DNA of 64,000 bases, taken from positions 51,044,205 to 51,108,204 of the forward strand of contig OV050031.1 in the NCBI GenBank assembly GCA_920105625.2, read 5' to 3'. The notes below the pieces were generated by a model, which made no database searches, was not told the origin of the DNA, and saw only the letters and a list, made by a program, of their open reading frames with translations. Numbering within the stretch: the stretch's first letter is position 1; every line of letters begins with the position of its first letter. Source of the stretch: Clusia tigrina (Eukaryota; Arthropoda; Insecta; Diptera; Clusiidae). The translations under genes and the position numbers were made by a program. Below are positions 55,901 to 64,000 of this stretch, piece by piece.

Positions 55901-56550
55901 TTGAAATGCTTTAACTTTTTACTGGAGCGTCATAAGACCTCGAAATTTTGTGACAATAATGTACTATTGTCAATTCGAGATATCGGTATAACAGTGCTAC
56001 CCTTGAGTAAAAATGAAACTCTGATGAAACTTCAAAATTCACTAACTTTTATACTGTGCGTAATATACCTATCAAAGTTTGCAACATTGAAATGCTGTTA
56101 CTTTTTGCTTGAGAATTATAAGACTTTCAAATTTTGTGACAATAAAGAATTATTATCAATTTGAAATATCGGTATAATAGTACTAATTTTGAGTAAAAAA
56201 TGAAACACTGATGCAAATTAAAAATTCACTAACTTTTATACTGTGGGTAATATAACTATCAAAGTTTGCAGCATTGAAATGCTGTAAATTTTTACTGGTG
56301 TGTCTAAGAACTTGAAATTTTGTGACAATAATGTACTATCGTCAATTTGAGATATCGCTATAACAGTGCTATCTTTGAGTACAATATGAAACACTGATGC
56401 AACTTCAAAATTCACTAACTTTTATACTGTGCGTAATATAACTATCAAAGTTTGCAACATTGAAAAGCTGTAACTTGTTACTGGTGCGTCATAAAACCTC
56501 GAAATTTTGTGACATTAAAATACTATTGTGAATTTGAAATATCGGTAAAA
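52960..56550 (+). repeat. 5588-bp-offset superunit, copy 1
   Basis: This stretch matches 58548-62139 at a 5588-5589 bp offset, entering with the GTACTACCTGTGAG and ATGCTTTAAC monomers and leaving after GACATTAAAATACTATTG near 56550. Within it, a single-monomer patch at about 55345-55480 differs from the partner while the offset is kept. It also contains a 746-bp (4-monomer) internal repeat at about 53230-53700 and 53976-54446. Confidence 0.75.
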
Positions 56551-56589
56551 CAGTGCTACTCTTGTGTAAAAATGAAACACTGAGGCAAC

Positions 56590-58560
56590 TTCAAAATTCA
56601 CTAATTTTTATAGTGTGCGTAATATAATTATCAGAGTTTGCAACATTGAAATGCTGTAACTTTTTGCTGGAGTGTCTTAAGACCTTGAAATTTTGTGACA
56701 ATAATGTACTATTGTCAATTTGAAATATCGCTATAACAGTGCTACCTTTGAGTAAAAAATGAAACACTGATGCAACTTCAAAATTCACTAAATGTGTGCG
56801 TATATATAACTATCAAAGTTTGCAATATTGAAATGCTGTAACTTTTTACTGGAGCGTCATAAGACCTTGAAACTTTGTGACAATAAAGTACTATTGTCAA
56901 TTTGAGATATCAGTATAACAGTGCTACCCTTAAGTAAAAAATGAAACACTGATGCAACTACAAATTTCACCAACTTTTATACTGTGCGTAATATAACTAT
57001 CAAAGTTTGCAACATTGAAATGCTGTAACTTTTTACTGGTGCGTCATGAGACCTTGAAATTTTGTGACAATAAAATACTATTTGTCAATTTGAAATATCG
57101 GTATAACAGTGCTACCCTTGAGTAAAAAATCAAACACTGATGCAACTTAAAAATTCACTAACTTTTATACTGTGCGTAATATAACTATCAAAGTTTGCAA
57201 CATAGAAAAGCTGTAACTGGTTCCTGGTGCGTCATAAAGCCTCGAAATTTTGTGATAATAAAATACTATTGTGAATTTGAAATATCGGTAAAACAGTGTT
57301 ACCCTTGAGTAAAAACTGAAACACTGATGCAACTACAAATTTCACTAACTTTTATACTGTGCGTAATATAACTATCAAAGTTTGCAACATTGAAATGCTG
57401 TAACTTTTTACTGGAGCGTCATAAGACGTTGAAATTTTGTGACAATAATGTACTATTGTCAATTTGAGATATCGGTATAACAGTGCTACCTTTGAGTAAA
57501 AATTAAACACTGATGAAACTTCAAAATTCACTAACTTTTATACTGTGCGTAATATAACTATCAAAGTTTGCAACATTGAAATGCTGTTACTTTTTACTGG
57601 TGCGTTATAAGACCTTGAAATTTTGTGACAATAAAGTACTATTATCAATTTGAAATATCGGTATAATAGTGCTACCTGTGAGTAAAAAATGAAACACTGA
57701 TGCAACTTAAAAATTCATTAACTTTTATACTGTGCGTAATATAACTATCAAAGTTTGCAACATTGAAATGCTTTAACTTTTTACTGGAGCGTCATAAGAC
57801 CTCGAAATTTTGTGACAATAATGTACTATTGTCAATTCGAGATATCGGTATAACAGTGCTACCCTTGAGTAAAAATGAAACACTGATGAAACTTCAAAAT
57901 TCACTAACTTTTATACTGTGCGTAATATAACTATCAAAGTTTGCAACATTGAAATGCTGTTACTTTTTACTGGTGCGTTATAAGACCTTGAAATTTTATG
58001 ACAATAAAGAATTATTATCAATTTGAAATATCGGTATAATAGTACTAATTTTGAGTAAAAAATGAAACACTGATGCAAATTAAAAATTCATTAACTTTTA
58101 TACTGTGGGTAATATAACTATCAAAGTTTGCAGCATTGAAATGCTGTAAATTTTTACTGGTGTGTCTAAGAACTTGAAATTTTGTGACAATAATGTACTA
58201 TCGTCAATTTGAGATATCGCTATAAAAGTGCTACCTTTGAGTACAATATGAAACACTGATGCAACTTCAAAATTCACTAACTTTTATACTGTGCGTAATA
58301 TAACTATCAAAGTTTGCAACATTGAAAAGCTGTAACTTGTTACTGGTGCGTCATAAAACCTCGAAATTTTGTGACATTAAAATACTATTGTGAATTTGAA
58401 ATATCGGTAAAACAGTGTTACCCTTGAGTAAAAATCAATCACTTATGCAACTACAAAATTCACTAACTTTTATACTGTGAGCAATATAATATATCAATGT
58501 TTGCAACATTGAAATGCTGTAACTTTTCTCTGGAGCGTCATAAGACGTTGAAATTTTGTG
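56590..58560 (+). repeat. 3727-bp-offset repeat, copy 1 (20 monomers)
   Basis: GTGTGCG at 56794 recurs at 60521 and TGTGTCTAAG at 58161 recurs at 61888, both 3727 bp on. A short stretch near 57585-57650 (TTTTTACTGGTGCGTTATAAG) differs from its partner (TTTTTGCTGGAGCATTATAAG), suggesting local replacement. Confidence 0.75.
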
Positions 58561-61500
58561 ACAATAAAGTACTATTATCAATTTGAAATATCGGTATAAT
58601 AGTACTACCTGTGAGTAAAAAATGAAACACTGATGCAACTTAAAAATTCATTAACTTTTATACTGTGCGTAATATAACTATCAAAGTTTGCAACATTGAA
58701 ATGCTTTAACTTTTTACTGGAGCGTCATAAGACCTCGAAATTTTGTGACAATAATGTACTATTGTCAATTCGAGATATCGGTATAACAGTGCTACCCTTG
58801 AGTAAAAATGAAACACTGATGAAACTTCAAAATTCACTAACTTTTATACTGTGCGTAATATAACTATCAAAGTTTGCAACATTGAAATGCTGTTACTTTT
58901 TACTGGTGCGTTATAAGACCTTGAAATTTTATGACAATAAAGAATTATTATCAATTTGAAATATCGGTATAATAGTACTAATTTTGAGTAAAAAATGAAA
59001 CACTGATGCAAATTAAAAATTCACTAACTTTTATACTGTGGGTAATATAACTATCAAAGTTTGCAGCATTGAAATGCTGTAAATTTTTACTGGTGTGTCT
59101 AAGAACTTGAAATTTTGTGACAATAATGTACTATCGTCAATTTGAGATATCGCTATAACAGTGCTATCTTTGAGTACAATATGAAACACTGATGCAACTT
59201 CAAAATTCACTAACTTTTATACTGTGCGTAATATAACTATCAAAGTTTGCAACATTGAAAAGCTGTAACTTGTTACTGGTGCGTCATAAAACCTCGAAAT
59301 TTTGTGACATTAAAATACTATTGTGAATTTGAAATATCGGTAAAACAGTGTTACCCTTGAGTAAAAATCAATCACTTATGCAACTACAAAATTCACTAAC
59401 TTTTATACTGTGAGCAATATAATATATCAATGTTTGCAACATTGAAATGCTGTAACTTTTTACTGGAGCGTCATAAGACCTCGAAATTTTGTGACAATAA
59501 TGTACTATTGTCAATTCGAGATATCGGTATAACAGTGCTACCCTTGAGTAAAAATGAAACACTGATGAAACTTCAAAATTCACTAACTTTTATACTGTGC
59601 GTAATATACCTATCAAAGTTTGCAACATTGAAATGCTGTTACTTTTTACTGGTGCGTTATAAGACCTTGAAATTTTATGACAATAAAGAATTATTATCAA
59701 TTTGAAATATCGGTATAATAGTACTAATTTTGAGTAAAAAATGAAACACTGATGCAAATTAAAAATTCACTAACTTTTATACTGTGGGTAATATAACTAT
59801 CAAAGTTTGCAGCATTGAAATGCTGTAAATTTTTACTGGTGTGTCTAAGAACTTGAAATTTTGTGACAATAATGTACTATCGTCAATTTGAGATATCGCT
59901 ATAACAGTGCTACCTTTGAGTACAATATGAAACACTGATGCAACTTCAAAATTCACTAACTTTTATACTGTGCGTAATATAACTATCAAAGTTTGCAACA
60001 TTGAAAAGCTGTAACTTGTTACTAGTGCGTCATAAAACCTCGAAATTTTGTGACAATAAAATACTATTGTCAATTTGAAATATCGGTAAAACAGTGCTAC
60101 TCTTGTGTAAAAATGAAACACTGAGGCAACTTCAAAATTCACTAAATTTTATACTGTGCGTAATATAACTATCAAAGTTTGCAACATTGAAATGCTGTAA
60201 TTTTTTACTGGTGCGTCATAAGACCTTGAAATTTTGTGACAATAATGTACTATAGTCTATTCGAGATATCGGTATAACCGTGCTACCCTTGAGTAAAAAT
60301 GAAACACTGATGAAACTTCAAAATTCACTAACTTTTATAGTGTGCGTAATATAATTATCAGAGTTTGCAACATTGAAATGCTGTAACTTTTTGCTGGAGT
60401 GTCTTAAGACCTTGAAATTTTGTGACAATAATGTACTATTGTCAATTTGAAATATCGCTATAACAGTGCTACCTTTGAGTAAAAAATGAAACACTGATGC
60501 AACTTCAAAATTCACTAAATGTGTGCGTATATATAACTATCAAAGTTTGCAATATTGAAATGCTGTAACTTTTTACTGGAGCGTCATAAGACCTTGAAAC
60601 TTTGTGACAATAAAGTACTATTGTCAATTTGAGATATCAGTATAACAGTGCTACCCTTAAGTAAAAAATGAAACACTGATGCAACTACAAATTTCACCAA
60701 CTTTTATACTGTGCGTAATATAACTATCAAAGTTTGCAACATTGAAATGCTGTAACTTTTTACTGGTGCGTCATGAGACCTTGAAATTTTGTGACAATAA
60801 AATACTATTTGTCAATTTGAAATATCGGTATAACAGTGCTACCCTTGAGTAAAAAATCAAACACTGATGCAACTTAAAAATTCACTAACTTTTATACTGT
60901 GCGTAATATAACTATCAAAGTTTGCAACATAGAAAAGCTGTAACTGGTTCCTGGTGCGTCATAAAGCCTCGAAATTTTGTGATAATAAAATACTATTGTG
61001 AATTTGAAATATCGGTAAAACAGTGTTACCCTTGAGTAAAAACTGAAACACTGATGCAACTTCAAATTTCACTAACTTTTATACTGTGCGTAATATAACT
61101 ATCAAAGTTTGCAACATTGAAATGCTGTAACTTTTTACTGGAGCGTCATAAGAACCTGAAATTTTGTGACAATAATGTACTATTGTCAATTTGAGATATC
61201 GGTATAACAGTGCTACCTTTGAGTAAAAATTAAACACTGATGAAACTTCAAAATTCACTAACTTTTATACTGTGCGTAATATAACTATCAAAGTTTGCAA
61301 CATTGAAATGCTGTTACTTTTTGCTGGAGCATTATAAGACCTTGAAATTTTGTGACAATAAAGTACCATTGTCAATTTGAAATATCGGTATAATAGTACT
61401 ACCTGTGAGTAAAAAATGAAACACTGATGCAACTTAAAAATTCATTAACTTTTATACTGTGCGTAATATAACTATCAAAGTTTGCAACATTGAAATGCTT

Positions 61501-62139
61501 TAACTTTTTACTGGAGCGTCATAAGACCTCGAAATTTTGTGACAATAATGTACTATTGTCAATTCGAGATATCGGTATAACAGTGCTACCCTTGAGTAAA
61601 AATGAAACACTGATGAAACTTCAAAATTCACTAACTTTTATACTGTGCGTAATATACCTATCAAAGTTTGCAACATTGAAATGCTGTTACTTTTTGCTGG
61701 AGCATTATAAGACCTTGAAATTTTATGACAATAAAGAATTATTATCAATTTGAAATATCGGTATAATAGTACTAATTTTGAGTAAAAAATGAAACACTGA
61801 TGCAAATTAAAAATTCACTAACTTTTATACTGTGGGTAATATAACTATCAAAGTTTGCAGCATTGAAATGCTGTAAATTTTTACTGGTGTGTCTAAGAAC
61901 TTGAAATTTTGTGACAATAATGTACTATCGTCAATTTGAGATATCGCTATAACAGTGCTACCTTTGAGTACAATATGAAACACTGATGCAACTTCAAAAT
62001 TCACTAACTTTTATACTGTGCGTAATATAACTATCAAAGTTTGCAACATTGAAAAGCTGTAACTTGTTACTGGTGCGTCATAAAACCTCGAAATTTTGTG
62101 ACATTAAAATACTATTGTGAATTTGAAATATCGGTAAAA
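58548..62139 (+). repeat. 5588-bp-offset superunit, copy 2
   Basis: Partner of 52960-56550. It partly overlaps another pairing, in which about 60317-62287 matches 56590-58560 at 3727 bp. The same DNA is thus related to two different upstream stretches, which implies successive duplications of different lengths. Confidence 0.75.
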
Positions 62140-62287
62140 CAGTGTTACCCTTGAGTAAAAATCAATCACTTATGCAACTACAAAATTCACTAACTTTTAT
62201 ACTGTGAGCAATATAATATATCAATGTTTGCAACATTGAAATGCTGTAACTTTTCTCTGGAGCGTCATAAGACGTTGAAATTTTGTG
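60317..62287 (+). repeat. 3727-bp-offset repeat, copy 2
   Basis: Partner of 56590-58560. Similarity ends near 62287, where ACAATAATGTACTATTGTC replaces ACAATAAAGTACTATTATC. Confidence 0.75.
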
Positions 62288-63670
62288 ACAATAATGTACT
62301 ATTGTCAATTTGAGATATCGGTATAACAGTGCTACCCTTGAGTAAAAATTAAACACTGATGAAACTTCAAAATTCACAAACTTTTATACTGTGCGTATTA
62401 TAACTTTCAAAGTTTGCAACATTGAAATGCTTTAACTTTTTACTGGAGCGTCATAAGACCTTGAAATTTTGTGACAATAATGTACTCTTGTCAATTCGAG
62501 ATATATGCATAACAGTGCTACCCTTGAGTAAAAATGAAACACTGATGAAACTTCAAAATTCACTAACTTTTATACTGTGCGTAATATAACTATCAAAGTT
62601 TGCAACATTGAAATGCTGTAACTTTTTATTGGTGCTTTATAAGACCTTGAAATTTTGTGACAATAAAGTACTATTATCAATTTGAAATATCGGTATAATA
62701 GTGCTACCTGTGAGTAAAAAATGAAACACTGATGCAACTTAAAAATGCATTAACTTTTATACTGTGCGTAATATAACTATCAAAGTTTGCAACATTGAAA
62801 TTCTGTTACTTTTTACTGGTGCGTTATAAGACCTTGAAATTTTATGACAATAAAGAATTATTATCAATTTGAAATATCGGTATAATAGTACTAATTTTGA
62901 GTAAAAAATGAAACACTGATGCAAATTAAAAATTCACTAACTTTTATACTGTGGGTAATATAACTATCAAAGTTTGCAGCATTGAAATGCTGTAAATTTT
63001 TACTGGTGTGTCTAAGAACTTGAAATTTTGTGACAATAATGTACTATCGTCAATTTCAAATATCGCTATAACAGTGCTACCTTTGAGTACAAAATGAAAC
63101 ACTGATGCAACTTCAAAATTCACTAACTTTTATACTGTGCGTAATATAACTATCAAAGTTTGCAACATTGAAAAGCTGTAACCTGTTACTGGTGCGTCAT
63201 AAAACCTCGAAATTTTGTGACAATAAAATACTATTGTGAATTTGAAATATCGGTAAAACAGTGTTACCCTTGAGTAAAAATCAATCACTTATGCAACTAC
63301 AAAATTCACTAACTTTTATACTGTGAGCAATATAACTATCAATGTTTGCAACATTGAAATGCTGTAACTTTTCACTGGAGCGTCATAAGACGTTGAAATT
63401 TTGTGACAATAATGTACTATTGTCAATTTGAGATATCGGTATAACAGTGCTACCCTTGAGTAAAAATTAAACACTGATGAAACTTCAAAATTCACAAACT
63501 TTTATACTGTGCGTATTATAACTTTCAAAGTTTGCAACATTGAAATGCTTTAACTTTTTACTGGAGCGTCATAAGACCTTGAAATTTTGTGACAATAATG
63601 TACTATTGTCAATTCGAGATATTGGCATAACAGTGCTACCCTTGAGTAAAAATGAAACACTGATGAAACT
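61888..63670 (+). repeat. 1119-bp (6-monomer) duplication at right end
   Basis: TGTGTCTAAG at 61888 and 63007 and GCGTATTATAAC at 62393 and 63511 are 1119 and 1118 bp apart. The two copies, about 61888-62550 and 63007-63670, share GACGTTGAAATTTTGTG and the rare GCGTATTATAAC, which was seen nowhere else in the window. Confidence 0.75.
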
Positions 63671-64000
63671 TCAAAATTCACTAACTTTTCTACTGTGCGT
63701 AATATAAATATCAAAGTTTGCAACATTGAAATGTTGTTACTTTTTACTAGTGCGTCATAAGACCTTTCAATTTTGTGATAATAATGTACTATTGTCAATT
63801 TGAGATATCGGTATAACAGTGCTACCCTTGATTAAAAATGAAACACTGATGAAACTACAAAATTCACTAACTTTTATACTGTGCGTAATATAACTATCAA
63901 AGTTTGCAACATTGAAATGCTGTAACTTTTTACTGGAGCGTCATAAGACCTTGAAATTTTGTGACAATAATGTACTATTGTCAATTATAGATATCGGTAT

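Larger units (their letters stand above)
1..64000 (+). repeat. Tandem satellite array, 186-187 bp monomer, fills whole window
   Basis: Successive ATATCG words fall at 45, 231, 418, 605, 792, 978 and 1165, spacings of 186 or 187, and the same word series continues to the last line, where it appears just before 64000. All copies read in one direction. About 343 monomers fit in the window. Hand-counted G+C of a working consensus is about 59 of 187. The 186/187 difference often comes from the length of one A-run (GAGTAAAAATC versus GAGTAAAAAATG). No flanking unique DNA, mobile element or RNA gene was found. The pattern is that of eukaryotic heterochromatic satellite; a centromeric role is possible but not shown. 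I do not recognise the family. Strand is given only as the orientation in which the monomer is described here. Confidence 0.97.
51800..64000 (+). repeat. Block H: nested higher-order repeats
   Basis: The marker TGTGTCTAAG lies at 53506, 54252, 56299, 58161, 59094, 59840, 61888 and 63007, spacings of 746, 2047, 1862, 933, 746, 2048 and 1119. The first three and positions five to seven repeat the pattern 746 then about 2048, offset by 5588 bp. The GTGTGCG variant gives 2795, 1861 and 3727. In monomers these periods are 4, 11, 10, 5, 6, 15, 20 and 30. The block runs off the right edge of the window. Confidence 0.8.

Noticed and set aside
152..63798. Many open reading frames of 60-108 codons, mostly on the minus strand, with recurring peptide patterns
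   Set aside because: They are all translations of the same monomer, span less than two copies, are broken by frequent stops and by 187-bp monomers, and have no recognisable domain. They are not counted as genes.
1..64000. CRISPR array
   Set aside because: The regularly spaced words are parts of one long monomer. There are no unique spacers between short identical repeats and no cas genes.
1..64000. CENP-B box (TTCG....A..CGGG type)
   Set aside because: No CGGG context was found. TCGAAATTTTGTG and ATATCGGTAT contain CG but do not fit the box.
1..64000. Transposon or retroelement insertion, viral genes, rRNA or tRNA genes
   Set aside because: Monomer phase continues through the whole window. 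No break holds foreign sequence, and no terminal repeats, target-site duplications or RNA-gene motifs were seen.
1..64000. Telomeric repeats or an array edge
   Set aside because: No TTAGG, TTAGGG or TTTAGGG runs occur, and the first and last bases both lie within ordinary monomers.
1..64000. Sequence-directed curvature from phased A-tracts
   Set aside because: A- and T-runs are present, but their centres within the consensus (about 61, 87, 99, 142, 155 and 183) are not cleanly spaced at helical multiples. A curvature calculation would be needed.
1..64000. Species assignment
   Set aside because: The consensus does not match a satellite I can name with confidence. Composition and array type suggest only a eukaryote.

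Overview
The window is one continuous tandem satellite-DNA array. From base 1 to base 64000 I see only head-to-tail copies of a monomer of about 186-187 bp, all in the same orientation, roughly 340 copies. A hand count on a working consensus gives about 32% G+C. No gene, RNA gene, transposon, CRISPR array or unique sequence interrupts it, and both ends lie inside the array. This organisation is typical of eukaryotic constitutive heterochromatin (centromeric, pericentromeric or subtelomeric). I do not recognise the satellite family and cannot name the species. The short open reading frames are by-products of the repeat: 186 is divisible by 3, so a frame can cross a monomer boundary, and frames end where a 187-bp copy or a stop occurs.

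The monomer has internal structure. A clean copy at 24165-24351 (187 bp) splits into a 22-bp interrupted palindrome (8-bp arms, 6-bp spacer), a segment of about 57 bp (B) that overlaps the palindrome's last 2 bp, and two 55-bp segments (C and A). C and A align without gaps at about 37 of 55 positions. B resembles them only weakly. Two odd monomers support the 55-bp sub-unit: a 130-bp monomer at 50449-50578 has lost exactly one C/A unit in register, and a 240-bp monomer at 23580-23819 has gained about one.

On a larger scale the array is a mosaic of higher-order repeats (HORs). Block A (1 to ~7.43 kb) is a diverse mosaic with 8- and 10-monomer duplications. Block B (~7.43-17.16 kb) has three starts of one long unit, spaced 4614 and 3520 bp, with a 1.47-kb internal tandem duplication. 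Block C (~17.16-28.4 kb) has repeated units with a 1867-bp tandem pair. Block D (~28.4-38.6 kb) is the most regular: a 1303-bp, 7-monomer HOR inside a 4282-bp superunit. Block E (~38.6-42.5 kb) is mixed and ends in a 1119-bp duplication. Block F (~42.5-47.6 kb) is a 2614-bp tandem duplication in which copy 2 lost 181 bp. Block G (~47.6-51.8 kb) is the most irregular. Block H (~51.8-64 kb) has nested periods of 746, 1119, 1862, 2795, 3727 and 5588 bp.

There are no genes acting together here. The content of interest is the repeat architecture and its record of unequal exchange, deletion and conversion-like replacement. Spacings between exact marker words are counted from the printed coordinates. 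Block edges and identity statements are from reading by eye and are approximate.
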